From contig JAFGDS010000118.1 in assembly GCA_016931995.1 (NCBI GenBank), forward strand, positions 37,310 to 101,309: a DNA stretch of 64,000 nt. Direction: 5' to 3'. Positions 1 to 8,385 of this stretch are shown piece by piece; the first letter of the stretch is position 1, and the number at the start of each line of letters is the position of its first letter. The stretch is from Pirellulales bacterium. GTDB lineage: Bacteria > Planctomycetota > Planctomycetia > Pirellulales > Thermoguttaceae. The position numbers and the translations under genes are program-made. The notes under the pieces were generated by a model. The model did not search any database. It had not been told where the DNA came from and saw only the letters and a program-made list of their open reading frames with translations.

Positions 1-445
1 TCTCGGGGCTCGAGGGCAGGTCGGTATAGAGCGTCAGTCGGCGGCCTTCGACTTTGCGGAGCCCCGCGGCGGCCGCACGGGCGTCGTCCACCCGCATGGG
101 CGGCACGTCGGCGAGCATCCGCGCGGCCGAGTCGGCGGGTTGGTCGTCGGGATCGTTGTGCTCGCGCGGCGGCGTCGAGGGGACCGACGCGGATTCCGCT
201 CGAGCGCCCTGCGGTGGTCGGGATGAAGTGGCGGTGGTCTCCTTCGGCGGAGACGTCGAGCCGCCCTTGACCGGGGGCGATTCACGCCGCGCGTTTCGGG
301 CAGACGGGACGGTCCGCTCGGGCGAGACCTCCGGCGACGGAGCCTCGCGGCACCCGAACAGCGCGCCGCCCAGCGCGATCGCAAACCCAAGCGCCCCGCG
401 GGCGAGCGGCCGAGGGCGGAACGAGTTGCGTTGCGAGCCGGCCAT
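1..445 (-). CDS. Lipoprotein, C-terminus outside the window
   Basis: The reverse-strand frame opens with ATG at 443-445 and stays open to the window edge, giving at least 148 residues. The N-terminus has basic residues, a hydrophobic stretch (GFAIALGGALFGC) and a Cys that fits a lipobox, so an exported lipoprotein is likely. Residues about 35-110 are low-complexity, rich in Pro, Ser, Glu and Arg, as in a flexible linker. The visible end reads LRKVEGRRLTLYTDLPSSPE, which resembles the start of the globular part of planctomycete DUF1570-type secreted proteins; that match is from memory and tentative. The catalytic part, if any, lies outside the window. Two shorter ORFs in other frames here are shadows. 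Confidence 0.55.
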   Translation of the reverse strand, partial: MAGSQRNSFRPRPLARGALGFAIALGGALFGCREAPSPEVSPERTVPSARNARRESPPVKGGSTSPPKETTATSSRPPQGARAESASVPSTPPREHNDPDDQPADSAARMLADVPPMRVDDARAAAAGLRKVEGRRLTLYTDLPSSPE

Positions 446-570
446 ATCTTTTGGAGCGGGGGAGAGCACGCGTGGGGGACAAGAGAATGGTGGGGGACAG
501 CCCGCGATCCGTCAAGGGGAAAACCACCCCGCTGGCCCGCATCGCAAGCGCGTCGATCGCCGTCCGATGC

Positions 571-702
571 CCCCGATCGTCATCCCGAGCCCCACTCGTC
601 ATCCCGAGAGCCCCACTCGTCATCCCGAGCCCCACTCGTCATCCCGAGCCCCGATCGTCATCCCGAGAGCCTCGCGCTTGTCATCCTGAGCGAAGCGAAG
701 GA
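571..702. repeat. Tandem array of degenerate B-family repeat
   Basis: Five to six units of 19-21 nt, each close to CCCCACTCGTCATCCCGAG, run head to tail. They end in one full copy of the dispersed B repeat (CATCCTGAGCGAAGCGAAG). The full copy runs directly into the end of the FliL-like gene. Nothing else is visible in the gap between the partial lipoprotein gene and FliL. Confidence 0.8.
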
Positions 703-704
703 TC

Positions 705-1304
705 TCAATGCGATGACGGGGTGGGCCAGGGCGACGTCCCGGCCGTCTCCGAGGCAGGCGGCTTCTCCGGCGTGCCTCCCCGACGGATCCGCAGATCCGT
801 GATGATCACGTCGGCCACGGCCCGCATCTCCAACGTCCGGTTGATCCGCTCCTGGATCCGGCGTTTCAGCTCTCCCAAGGTAGGGTCCAGGAAGTCTCCT
901 CCGTGGGCCTGTCGGAGGAGTTCCTCGATATCCTGCTGGACGCGATGCTTCCGCTGGACCAGGCGTTGGCGCGCCTCGCGATCGACCTCGCCGATCGGGG
1001 CCACGAAGAGGGAGAAGGACACTTCGCCAATCTGGCTTTGCTCCGCGGGATCCGTCGAGAAGACTTGCGGCCCCAGGGCGATTTCCGCGTCGGGCTTCGT
1101 GGCGCCGTGTTGCGCGACGATGAAGTAGGCCAACCCCATGCCTTGAACGACCAGAAGCACAATCACCAGCACGCCCAGCGTGGGGGTTGTGATGAATCGG
1201 CTCAGCCGCTTGCCCTTGGGCTTGGGCATCGCCGGCGCGTCGTCGGGCTGGGTTGCGGCCGGTTTTTCGGCCTGCTTGGCGTTTTGGGCTGGTTCGGGAG
1301 TCAT
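705..1304 (-). CDS. FliL-like flagellar basal-body-associated membrane protein
   Basis: 199 residues from the ATG at 1302-1304; a longer frame exists but lacks extra conserved sequence. A Pro/Ala/Lys-rich cytoplasmic N-terminus of about 35 residues precedes one transmembrane helix (about 43-65, TLGVLVIVLLVVQGMGLAYF). The soluble C-terminal domain ends in ELKRRIQERINRTL then VADVIITDLRI, the helix-strand ending typical of FliL, which sits at the stator-rotor interface. No other motility gene is adjacent; the only other flagellar-type gene in the window is at 20354. The last residues (PTPSSH) and the stop codon lie inside the edge of the dispersed B repeat, so the C-terminus has probably been altered by repeat insertion. 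Confidence 0.65.
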   Translation of the reverse strand: MTPEPAQNAKQAEKPAATQPDDAPAMPKPKGKRLSRFITTPTLGVLVIVLLVVQGMGLAYFIVAQHGATKPDAEIALGPQVFSTDPAEQSQIGEVSFSLFVAPIGEVDREARQRLVQRKHRVQQDIEELLRQAHGGDFLDPTLGELKRRIQERINRTLEMRAVADVIITDLRIRRGGTPEKPPASETAGTSPWPTPSSH

Positions 1305-1603
1305 GGCAATTGTCCCCGTGTGCGGCCTCGATCGTCGCGCCCGTGCCCCACCGCCGGTTCCCATTCAGGAGAAGCGGCGCGGTCGGACCACTACTACTCA
1401 CTAAAAATGTAGCTTGCGGCCGTTGAGGAAGCGAAACGACCGGCCGACCAAGGAGGATCGCCGGACCACCCAATTCGGAAATCGGGAAAACCCGGCCAAA
1501 ACCAGCCCCCATCCAGAGGGACCCGTGGGAGAGAAACCGAGCGTCTTTCGAGTCGCGTCGTGGGCGGGGCTGCCACCGGCGGAGGGGAGCCAAGAAAAAA
1601 ATG
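1305..1603. other. Intergenic, upstream of the FliL-like gene
   Basis: About 300 nt with no convincing gene. Open frames on both strands are short, Arg/Pro-rich and without recognisable motifs. It probably carries the leader and promoter of the FliL-like gene, but I see no clear -35/-10 pair. Confidence 0.4.
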
Positions 1604-1690
1604 GGGGCCTCTGACGAGCCACATCCACAGTGGCTTGACCCGACGGCAAGGGCAAGGTAACCGCCGGGTACCGTTTTCGTCAGAGGCCCC
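1604..1690. other. 87-nt structured element with 14-bp terminal inverted repeats
   Basis: GGGGCCTCTGACGA at 1604-1617 is exactly complementary to TCGTCAGAGGCCCC at 1677-1690. The 59 nt between them holds a second perfect hairpin (AGCCAC 1617-1622 with GTGGCT 1630-1635) and a third helix closed by ACCCG (1638-1642) and CGGGT (1665-1669). This gives a plausible three-way junction. It could be a structured RNA, a leader element of either flanking gene, or a small MITE-like insertion. It matches no riboswitch or ribozyme consensus that I recognise. Confidence 0.5.
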
Positions 1691-2086
1691 ACGGGCCAGT
1701 ACGCGTTGTGTGCGACCGTGTTTTGGTCAGCGGCTGACGCAAACGCAGTTGGCGTGCCATTGTCGCGGGATCCTCCATCGCGAACGTTTTATGCTCCATA
1801 AGTCGTTGTTGGAAATAACTTTATGGGTTTTGCTCAACCGGCGGCGGGCGGCAGGGAGCCGAGATGCCCGGCTGGTCGTCACTGTAGCGTTCTGCTACAA
1901 AAAGGGCAGTATTGCGCGACACTCGCCCGCCTTTCGCTCCGGGCCGGGATTGGGCACTTGGGCCGAACGCTTCAGGCGGCTGTACCGTAGCAGGAGGGGC
2001 GTTGCGCGGTGAGAGCGACGGGCTTTGCCCCGGTCGAGCGAGGCCGGTGTTCTGCCAATATGCCGATCGAGTGGGCCTAAGCCCCC
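1691..2086. other. Intergenic, upstream of the lipid kinase
   Basis: About 400 nt without a supported gene. Around 1795-1830 the DNA is locally AT-richer (GTTGTTGGAAATAACTTTAT) and could hold the promoter of the downstream kinase. A small hairpin GTAGC-GTTCT-GCTAC lies near 1883-1897. Confidence 0.35.
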
Positions 2087-3043
2087 ATGTCTGACGTGCT
2101 CCGATCCTGTTGCGAGGCATCGCGCGTGCTGATCGTGGTTAATCCCGCGGCCGGGGCTTCGTCGCCAGAGAGCCGCGTGGATCAGTTGGCCGGCTTGCTC
2201 ACCGCGCGGGGACTGCGGGTCGAGGTGCTCACCGATTTGGACGGCGCGGCCCAGCGGGCGATCGCCTCCCATCGCGAGAGATCGCTTCGAGCCCTGGTGG
2301 GCGTGGGCGGCGACGGGACGGCGGCCGAACTGGTCAACCGCACGGATGCCGGCGTGCCCATCACGATGTTGCCGGCCGGAACGTCGAATCTATTGTCCGG
2401 ATACCTCGGCATGGAAAAATCGCCGGAGGGAGTTTGTCGCACCATCACGCACGGACGTTGCATCCAGCTTGACGCGGGTCGGGCGGCGGGACGGCTGTTT
2501 ACGCTGATGATGAGTTGTGGATTCGACGCCGACGTGGTTCAACGCCTGCATCGCGGCAGGTCCGGCCACATCGGACGCTACTCGTACGTCCCTCCGATCC
2601 TTTCCTCCATCCGGCACTACCGGTATCCTGAACTGCGGATCCACTGGGACGATTCCGAGGACGCCGCCGCGGCCCGTTCGACGTTGTCGGCAAGATGGTT
2701 CTTCGCGTTCAACCTGCCGTGTTACGCCGGCTGGCCGCCCGTGGCGCCGGAGGCCCTGGGCGACGACGGGCTGTTGGACGCGTGCACGTACGCGCGCGGG
2801 TCGTTTTGGCACGGGGTGCGGCTGTTGACGGCCGTGTTGCGCCAGCGGCAGAACCGGCTGGCCGGCTTCGCGGTGCGACGGATCCGCCGCGTGCGGGTCG
2901 AGGCGTCCGAGGAGGTGCCCTATCAGATTGACGGAGATCCGGGCGGAGTATTGCCGGTCGAGGTGGAAGTGGTTCCCCGGAGATTGACGTTTCTCGTGCC
3001 AGGGGAAACGACGACGTCTGCCACTGGCCTTGCCCGTGCATGA
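2087..3043 (+). CDS. Diacylglycerol-kinase-family (YegS/DagK) lipid kinase
   Basis: 318 residues. The catalytic-domain signature is clear: VNPAAG near residue 18, the nucleotide-binding GVGGDGTAAELVN (72-84) and PAGTSN (96-101), followed by the usual beta-sandwich C-terminal domain ending in a DGDP-type segment (YQIDGDPGG). These enzymes phosphorylate a lipid hydroxyl (diacylglycerol or a sphingoid base) with ATP at the cytoplasmic membrane face. The actual substrate cannot be read from the sequence. No strong ribosome-binding site precedes the ATG. The last residues (SATGLARA) and the TGA fall in a degenerate copy of the dispersed A repeat, so the natural C-terminus probably ended slightly earlier. 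Confidence 0.85.
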   Translation: MSDVLRSCCEASRVLIVVNPAAGASSPESRVDQLAGLLTARGLRVEVLTDLDGAAQRAIASHRERSLRALVGVGGDGTAAELVNRTDAGVPITMLPAGTSNLLSGYLGMEKSPEGVCRTITHGRCIQLDAGRAAGRLFTLMMSCGFDADVVQRLHRGRSGHIGRYSYVPPILSSIRHYRYPELRIHWDDSEDAAAARSTLSARWFFAFNLPCYAGWPPVAPEALGDDGLLDACTYARGSFWHGVRLLTAVLRQRQNRLAGFAVRRIRRVRVEASEEVPYQIDGDPGGVLPVEVEVVPRRLTFLVPGETTTSATGLARA

Positions 3044-3118
3044 ATCGCGTGTGCCACGGGCTTTGCCAGTGTACGAATCACGGCAATACATGAGCGGCAC
3101 TGGCAGAGCCAGTGGCAC
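3019..3118. repeat. A-family palindromic repeats (cluster)
   Basis: A degenerate copy overlaps the end of the lipid kinase gene (3019-3040). It is followed by GCCACGGGCTTTGCCAGTG at about 3052-3070 and an inverted full copy, CACTGGCAGAGCCAGTGG, at about 3098-3115. Each copy is itself nearly palindromic, and the pair is head to head. Confidence 0.85.
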
Positions 3119-3152
3119 TCAACATTGACGACACGACACAAGGAGAGACGCC

Positions 3153-3983
3153 TTGCCTGCCAACCCTGCCCGCGTGGGACCGTATCACTGTGGTCGGGGC
3201 GAACCGCTTCTGGTGATCGCCGGCCCGTGCGTGCTCGAGACCGAGGCGCTGGCGCTGGAGATTGGCCGGCGTCTGGCGGATATTGCCGGGCGGTTGCGGG
3301 TTCCGCTCGTGTTCAAGGCGTCGTTCGACAAGGCCAACCGGACGAGCGTCGAGTCGTATCGCGGGCCGGGTCTGGAGGCGGGATTGGCGATTCTGGCCAA
3401 GGTGGCTGGCGAGACGGGCCTGCCCGTGACGACGGACATCCACGAGCCCGCTCAGGCGGCCCCCGCGGCCGAGGTCTGCCAGGTGCTCCAGATCCCGGCG
3501 TTTCTTGCCCGGCAGACGGATCTGTTGGCCGCGGCCGCGCGGACCGGGCGGACCGTGCACGTGAAGAAGGGGCAGTTCATGGCCCCGTGGGACATGCGTC
3601 ACGTGGTGGGCAAGCTCGAGGCGAGCGGCTGCCGCGATATTCTCTTGTGCGAGCGCGGGACGTTCTTCGGCTATGGCCGGCTGGTCAGCGACATGCGTTC
3701 GATCCGCCAGATGCAGTCGCTGGGCGCGCCGGTCGTGTTCGACGCGACGCACAGCGTGCAGGAGCCCGGCGGACTAGGGGCCGCGACCGGCGGCAACCGC
3801 GAGATGGTCGAGCCGCTTGCCCGGGCGGCCGTCGTCGTCGGCGCGGACGCCTTGTTTTTTGAAACCCATCCCGATCCCGATCATTCGCCCAGCGACGGCC
3901 CGAACATGGTGCCGTTGGACGCCTTCGAGGCGATGCTGGGGCGACTTGCCGCCCTTCGACGAACCGTGGAGGAATTCTCGTGA
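3153..3983 (+). CDS. kdsA: 3-deoxy-8-phosphooctulonate (Kdo-8-P) synthase
   Basis: 276 residues starting at TTG 3153, chosen because AGGAGAG lies 5-6 nt upstream. It condenses phosphoenolpyruvate with arabinose 5-phosphate to Kdo-8-phosphate, the first committed step of Kdo synthesis for lipopolysaccharide. Family motifs are intact: [56 protein letters not shown] and [11 protein letters not shown]. Cys26 in IAGPC, the His of DATHS, the Glu of [10 protein letters not shown] and the Asp of SPSDGPN occupy the positions of the metal ligands of the Aquifex-type enzyme. This is therefore the metal-dependent class, unlike E. coli KdsA, which has Asn at the Cys position. The stop overlaps the next start by 4 nt. 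Confidence 0.96.
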   Translation: MPANPARVGPYHCGRGEPLLVIAGPCVLETEALALEIGRRLADIAGRLRVPLVFKASFDKANRTSVESYRGPGLEAGLAILAKVAGETGLPVTTDIHEPAQAAPAAEVCQVLQIPAFLARQTDLLAAAARTGRTVHVKKGQFMAPWDMRHVVGKLEASGCRDILLCERGTFFGYGRLVSDMRSIRQMQSLGAPVVFDATHSVQEPGGLGAATGGNREMVEPLARAAVVVGADALFFETHPDPDHSPSDGPNMVPLDAFEAMLGRLAALRRTVEEFS

Positions 3984-5620
3984 ACCCGCGCAACACACCG
4001 TTTGCCTTTCGTTTCATTCCCGCTTGCCCGCGCCTGGCCGCCGCGCTGTGTTTGGCGGCGTTGGGAATGGTCTCGCCCGGCTGCCGCAAGGCGAGCGACG
4101 TCGGTTTTGAGGACATGGCCGCGTCGGAGAGCACGGCGGCCGGCCGCGAGGAATACCTGCAATACGCCGTGCGCAGCCTGAACCGGCTCGACCAGTTCGG
4201 CCCGGGCGAAATGCAGCCGCAGATCGTCGACTGGCTCAACCAGTGGATCAAGGATCAGACGGTCCCGTCCGACTGGAAGGTCGATCCCCTGGTTGGCACG
4301 CTGCCGGCGGAACTGGCTGGGATGGACGAGGTGAAATCGCTCGACCGGTTGACGTTTCGCCGCGACGACGGGTCGGCTTTGCAGGAAGCCGTTTGGATGC
4401 GGGACGTATCCAATCGCGCCCGCGGCGGGCAACTCGACGATCTGGTTCGCGCCCGCCGGCTGTTCGATTGGGTTGTGCAAAACGTGCAGCTTGAGCCGGA
4501 CCCAGCCGACCCGGCCAAGGCGATCCCCAACCGGCCCTGGGAAACGCTGCTGTTGGGGCGGGGAACGGCGGTGGAGCGCGCGTGGGTGTTCCTGCTGCTG
4601 TTGCGCCATCAAGACATCGACGCGGCGATTCTCGCGCTGCCGGCGGAGGGCGGCGCGGCGCGGCCTTGGGCGGTGGGCGCGCTGGTAGAAGGGCAGCTCT
4701 ACCTGTTCGACCCGGCGCTCGGGCTGCCCATTCCCGCGCCCGACGGCGTGCAATTTGACGACGAGGGCCAACTGAACGTCCAGCCGGCCACGCTCGCTCA
4801 GGTCGCGGCCGACGACGCCCTGCTGCGGCAGCTCGATCTCGAAGGCGCGCCGTACCCCGTCCGCGCCGAGCAACTCAAGGACGTGGTGGCGTGGGTCGAA
4901 GGCTCGCCGGCGGCGCTTTCCGCGCGGATGGCCATGGTCCAGTCGCGTCTGACGGGCCCCGACAAGGTTCTCTTGACCGCCGAGCCCAGCCGCGCGGCGA
5001 AGCACATTGGCGACGCGCCCGGCGCGGGCGAGGCGCGGCTTTGGCCGTGGCCCTTCGAGGTGGCTCGCCGCCGCGCGCAGCTTGGCCCGGCGGAAACGGC
5101 CCAGGTCGAAACGGCCATGCGTCCGTTCCGCGTCGGCCGGTCCTACCCGCTGTGGCGGGCAAGGACGCTGTACTTCAAGGGCGAGCTCTCCGGCCCGCAG
5201 GGCGCGGCGTTCTTCTTCCGTCAGGCCCGACCGCCACAGTGGAGACAGGCCGAAATGTGGAAAGCGGCCTCGGAGACGGCCGATACGTCGACGGACGCCG
5301 ACGACGCGCGGACCACCACCGAGGCATTCCAGCGGGCGAAGGTGGACGCGAGCTATTGGGCGGGCTTGGTGGCCTCGGCCCTGGGCAACTACGACGCGGC
5401 GGCGGATTATTTCCACGTCCGCACCCTGGAAGACAACCCGAACGGCCCCTGGACGGCCGGCGCCCGCTACAACCTCGCCCGGCTGCTGGAGCGCCTGGGC
5501 CGGCGGAGCGAGGCGATCGCCCTGCTCGAGCAAGACGACGCTTCCCCCAGCGCCCCCGGCAACCGCCTCCGCGCCGCCTGGCTGAAGACCGCGAAAGCGG
5601 AGGCGACGCTGCCGGGATAA
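3980..5620 (+). CDS. Transglutaminase-like lipoprotein
   Basis: 546 residues from GTG 3980, whose GTGA overlaps the kdsA stop; GGAGG lies just upstream, so the two genes are translationally coupled. A signal sequence ending ALGMVSPGC is a good lipobox. The middle (about 150-260) has the transglutaminase-like layout: [11 protein letters not shown], then [25 protein letters not shown], then a strand with [13 protein letters not shown]. The usual catalytic Cys position appears to be occupied by GTAVERAW, so enzymatic activity is doubtful. The C-terminal third is helical and TPR-like ([37 protein letters not shown]). This is a planctomycete-type exported protein of unknown role; coupling to kdsA hints at a role in the envelope. 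Confidence 0.65.
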   Translation: MNPRNTPFAFRFIPACPRLAAALCLAALGMVSPGCRKASDVGFEDMAASESTAAGREEYLQYAVRSLNRLDQFGPGEMQPQIVDWLNQWIKDQTVPSDWKVDPLVGTLPAELAGMDEVKSLDRLTFRRDDGSALQEAVWMRDVSNRARGGQLDDLVRARRLFDWVVQNVQLEPDPADPAKAIPNRPWETLLLGRGTAVERAWVFLLLLRHQDIDAAILALPAEGGAARPWAVGALVEGQLYLFDPALGLPIPAPDGVQFDDEGQLNVQPATLAQVAADDALLRQLDLEGAPYPVRAEQLKDVVAWVEGSPAALSARMAMVQSRLTGPDKVLLTAEPSRAAKHIGDAPGAGEARLWPWPFEVARRRAQLGPAETAQVETAMRPFRVGRSYPLWRARTLYFKGELSGPQGAAFFFRQARPPQWRQAEMWKAASETADTSTDADDARTTTEAFQRAKVDASYWAGLVASALGNYDAAADYFHVRTLEDNPNGPWTAGARYNLARLLERLGRRSEAIALLEQDDASPSAPGNRLRAAWLKTAKAEATLPG

Positions 5621-5705
5621 GAGACTCGCCTCCAACGTCACGATCCTCTTACCGTCCTAACTCCTTCGGCAGATCGGGATTTTCTACGGAGCAGATTATT
5701 TTCGT

Positions 5706-6116
5706 CTACAGATCCAGGATCACTTCCGCCAGCCAACCGTTGGGCTCTTCGCGAACGACCAGGCCGTGGTAGGTGATGGCTTTCACCTCTCGATCGAGAA
5801 CGTGCCGGGCCGGGTCGAAGGGCTCGCCGTGGGCCGTGGCCGATATGCCCGACGCGCTTGGCCGGACGTCGAATCGGGTCAACAGCAGCCGCTGCGTCGC
5901 GAAGGTGTAGAGCAGCTCGTCCAGCCAGTCGACAAGCAGATCCTCGCGATGGGCGCCCTTGACCTCGATGGCGACGGACTCGGCGGGCTCGACGGCCTCG
6001 GGATTCGACACAAGCACGGCCAGGAATCCTCGGCCGGCTTCAGCGAGGAGTTCGGCCCACGTGCCCGCGCGGACGCGGATGCCCAGATCGGCCGTGTGCT
6101 CGAAGATCTCGTACAT
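5706..6116 (-). CDS. Archease
   Basis: 136 residues when started at the ATG at 6114-6116 (MYEIFEHTADLG); the frame extends 16 codons further upstream without family similarity. The opening EHTADLGIRV, the middle DLLVDWLDELLYTF and the ending EVKAITYHGL then WLAEVILDL are the archease signature, including the conserved acidic residues and His that bind calcium. Archease activates the RtcB RNA ligase, promoting guanylylation and multiple turnover. No rtcB is in this window, so the partner would have to be encoded elsewhere. Confidence 0.9.
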   Translation of the reverse strand: MYEIFEHTADLGIRVRAGTWAELLAEAGRGFLAVLVSNPEAVEPAESVAIEVKGAHREDLLVDWLDELLYTFATQRLLLTRFDVRPSASGISATAHGEPFDPARHVLDREVKAITYHGLVVREEPNGWLAEVILDL

Positions 6117-6157
6117 GCCGCGCCTAGATCCCATCCCAGAACCCTCGCCCGAGCAGC

Positions 6158-6233
6158 ACGTCATCCTGAGCGCAGCGAAGGATCTCGTTGGCGTTGAAGG
6201 AGTCGAGATGCTTCGCTGCGCTCAGCATGACGA
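6158..6233. repeat. B-family repeat pair
   Basis: CATCCTGAGCGCAGCGAAG on the plus strand at about 6161-6179 is followed, after a spacer, by its inverted copy ending CGCTCAGCATGACG near 6233. The pair sits between archease and the BNR-repeat protein gene. Confidence 0.85.
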
Positions 6234-6247
6234 CTTTTGGATGGCGC

Positions 6248-7639
6248 CTAGTTGGCGATTTCCGGCTTGGCCACGTCGGAATCCATCTTGGGCGGAAGCC
6301 GCCAGACGTGATCGCCGGTCTTGTTGGTGAAATAGAGCCGCGACTCCGAGGGCTTGCGGCCGTGGCCGTCGGCCCACAGGGCGTAGAAATCGGGATCGGC
6401 GTCGACGGGTTTGCGGCAGTACGTGTGGTTGAAGGGGCTGTCGTGGGTGAGCTGCTTGACCTTCTTCCACGAGTGGCCCTGGTTGGTGCTGGTCCATATG
6501 GCCACCTCGCCGCCGGGGTTGAACGGCTGAGGGCCGGGCTCGGTGGGCGCGATGAGTCGCCATGTGCCGTCCGCCTCGATCCGCATGTCGCCCATGTCGT
6601 AGTTGTTGTCCGATTGGATGGAGCCTTGGATGTCCCATGCCTGCCCGGTCCAATGCGCGGTCTGCCAGATCCGCGGGCTGTTCTTCGGGCCGGACTCCCA
6701 CCCGCCGCTCGTGAGATACAGGATCACCGGCCGACCCTCGGCGTCGAAGGCCACGTCCTTCATGTACACGTTGCGGTGCTTTGAGCGGTACTCGGCCACC
6801 AGCGCCGGGTTGTCCACCGTGGTGAGCGGCAGCTCCAGCGCCCGGCCGTCGGCCGTGGTCCACGTGCGGCCGAAGTCGCTGGTCTCCATGTAGTAGAGGT
6901 TGGTCCGCCAGTTGAGCCCCTGGGGCTTGGGGTGGAAGTTGAAGGCGGCGCCGATCTTGTCGCCGTGGCGCCCGCTCACCTGGTAGTGGCCCATCTCGAC
7001 GCCGGACAATAACCGCGGCTCGCTCCACATCCGCCCGTCAGGGCTGGTCATCTGGTAGAGCTGCCGGCCGCCGGTGTAGCGGGTGTGCAGGAAGAAGAAT
7101 CCCCTGCCCGGCACGAAATACGGCTGGGGATACGAGAAGTTCGTCTTGAGCACGCGGTCGAACGCATCGATCGAGTAGGGTTTCGTGCTCACGGAAATGT
7201 ACGAAGGCCGAGCCGTGCCGTGCGAACTGGAGAAGATCCAGATGTGGCCTCGATCGTCCATCGAGATGACCGGGTTGTCGTGGGCGTCGGTCGTTTTCTT
7301 GTCCAACAGGATCCGCGGCCGGGGGACCGTGCCGGTCTTGTGGTCGAAGTACGACACCATGTGCAGGAGCGTTTTGTTGCCGGGCGTGGTTCCGCCGTAA
7401 CAGAAGAACGTCTTGTTGGCCTCCTTCGCGTAGACGGCGAAGGGCCGGTGCTTGGCGCAGTACGTGCCCAGCCCGCCGCTGTATTTGTAGACGTATTCGT
7501 CGCCGGGCTGCTTTTGATTGGAATACCAGATGCCGCGGTAGCCGTCGGCCGTGGGTAGCTCGTCGGCGGCGGCGGGCAGGGCCAGGATCAATTGAAGCAA
7601 CAGGAGGCCGCACGGCGACGCCGCGATGAGTCGTCTCAT
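6248..7639 (-). CDS. Secreted BNR-repeat protein (BNR_4-type beta-propeller)
   Basis: 463 residues from the ATG at 7637-7639, chosen because it opens a clean signal peptide (MRRLIAASPCGLLLLQLILALPAAADE); 39 further in-frame codons upstream look non-coding. The mature protein begins DGYRGIWYSNQ and contains repeated Asp-box-like elements (SPDGRMWSEPR, TSDFGRTWTTADG, STNQGHSWKKVKQ), the hallmark of sialidase-like beta-propellers. The family includes polysaccharide lyases and other glycan-acting enzymes of marine and soil Planctomycetes and Bacteroidetes. Conserved Tyr/His-rich segments (YKYSGGLGTYCAKHRP, YSYPQPYF-like) would fit carbohydrate contact. Exact substrate and catalysis are unknown. 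Confidence 0.75.
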   Translation of the reverse strand: MRRLIAASPCGLLLLQLILALPAAADELPTADGYRGIWYSNQKQPGDEYVYKYSGGLGTYCAKHRPFAVYAKEANKTFFCYGGTTPGNKTLLHMVSYFDHKTGTVPRPRILLDKKTTDAHDNPVISMDDRGHIWIFSSSHGTARPSYISVSTKPYSIDAFDRVLKTNFSYPQPYFVPGRGFFFLHTRYTGGRQLYQMTSPDGRMWSEPRLLSGVEMGHYQVSGRHGDKIGAAFNFHPKPQGLNWRTNLYYMETSDFGRTWTTADGRALELPLTTVDNPALVAEYRSKHRNVYMKDVAFDAEGRPVILYLTSGGWESGPKNSPRIWQTAHWTGQAWDIQGSIQSDNNYDMGDMRIEADGTWRLIAPTEPGPQPFNPGGEVAIWTSTNQGHSWKKVKQLTHDSPFNHTYCRKPVDADPDFYALWADGHGRKPSESRLYFTNKTGDHVWRLPPKMDSDVAKPEIAN

Positions 7640-7750
7640 GGGAGGATTCCTTGGGGAGGGGATTGGTGAAGGAAGGACGTCGACATTGATTTGGTGGCAC
7701 GTTCTGGGCGATGCGAAGGGCGTGGCGAATTCCGGTTCAGGGCGGTGGTA

Positions 7751-7823
7751 CGTCATCCTGAGCGAAGCGAAGGACCTCGTTGACCTTGAAGGAGGTCGGA
7801 TGCTTCGCTTCGCCCAGCACGAC
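7751..7823. repeat. B-family repeat pair
   Basis: A full copy, CATCCTGAGCGAAGCGAAG, begins near 7753 and an inverted copy (TGCTTCGCTTCGCCCAGCA) ends near 7823. They lie between the BNR-protein start and the end of the convergent-side lipoprotein gene. Confidence 0.85.
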
Positions 7824-7907
7824 GACGCGGCCCGAATCCGGCGACGACACGCATGGTCAGGTTACCTTATCGCCGCGGCGACGGCAAGACGGCGGAGTAC
7901 GTTTATT

Positions 7908-8330
7908 CTATTCCCCGGCGGTGACGCGTTCGACAAAGGATTTTCCGCCGGCCCAGGTGAGGCGGATCACCAGATCGTCGTTGGGGCCGTCGATCGTCGC
8001 GGAGAGGCCGGACGTTCGCGGGTTGGCGTACTTCTTGGGGGCGTGCCAGCGCTGCGTGCTGCCGCTTAGGGGCTCGGCGGCGAGCACGCTCACCGGGTGG
8101 GCGCCCGGCACGACGCCATCGCCGGGCTCGAAGGTGGTGAGCGTAAAGCGGCCCTCGGCGTCGAGCGTGGCCGTGGCGGGCCGGGCGCCCATGGGCGTCA
8201 AGCGGATGAACCCGTACGCAAGCGGTTTGTCGTCAATCAGCACGCGGCCGGAAACCGGCACCCGCTTGGGCCGTCCGCCGTCGCAGCCGGGAAGGATCGC
8301 GATCGCAAGGCATATAGCAGACGCACCCAT
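7908..8330 (-). CDS. Small lipoprotein with carboxypeptidase-regulatory-like fold
   Basis: 140 residues from the ATG at 8328-8330. The signal sequence AICLAIAILPGC gives a lipobox Cys near residue 15. The rest is one beta-sandwich of the carboxypeptidase regulatory type: PVSGRVLIDDKPLAYGFIRL, then ATLDAEGRFTLTTFEPGDG, then PGAHPVSV. Such lipoproteins commonly follow DUF1559 genes in planctomycetes, and here the DUF1559 stop lies only 55 nt upstream, so the two are likely co-transcribed. A D-family repeat (8332-8347) touches the start codon, leaving no room for a normal ribosome-binding site. Initiation may depend on read-through or coupling from the upstream gene. Confidence 0.7.
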   Translation of the reverse strand: MGASAICLAIAILPGCDGGRPKRVPVSGRVLIDDKPLAYGFIRLTPMGARPATATLDAEGRFTLTTFEPGDGVVPGAHPVSVLAAEPLSGSTQRWHAPKKYANPRTSGLSATIDGPNDDLVIRLTWAGGKSFVERVTAGE

Positions 8331-8331
8331 G

Positions 8332-8347
8332 GCGAAGCCGCAAGCGG
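8332..8347. repeat. D-family repeat, single copy at a start codon
   Basis: GCGAAGCCGCAAGCGG ends one base before the ATG of the lipoprotein gene (read on the minus strand). The same sequence recurs at 11382, 23736, 35541, 38299 and 49972. Confidence 0.8.
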
Positions 8348-8385
8348 TGGCTGCCTTCCGCGCCGACGACCCGATGGAAGACTCG

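Noticed and set aside
571..702. Possible CRISPR array
   Set aside because: Units are 19-21 nt head to tail with no variable spacers of constant length, and no cas gene is near.
1604..1690. Known riboswitch or hammerhead ribozyme
   Set aside because: CTGACGA resembles part of a hammerhead core, but the required GAAA and cleavage site are missing. No cobalamin, glycine, c-di-GMP or SAM consensus is present.
1560..2012. 150-codon plus-strand frame in the intergenic region
   Set aside because: It runs through the inverted-repeat element and is Arg-rich without motifs. It is likely chance in GC-rich DNA.
3881..5641. 586-codon minus-strand frame opposite the transglutaminase-like gene
   Set aside because: No signal or domain. 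The plus frame has a lipobox, TPR-like helices and coupling to kdsA.
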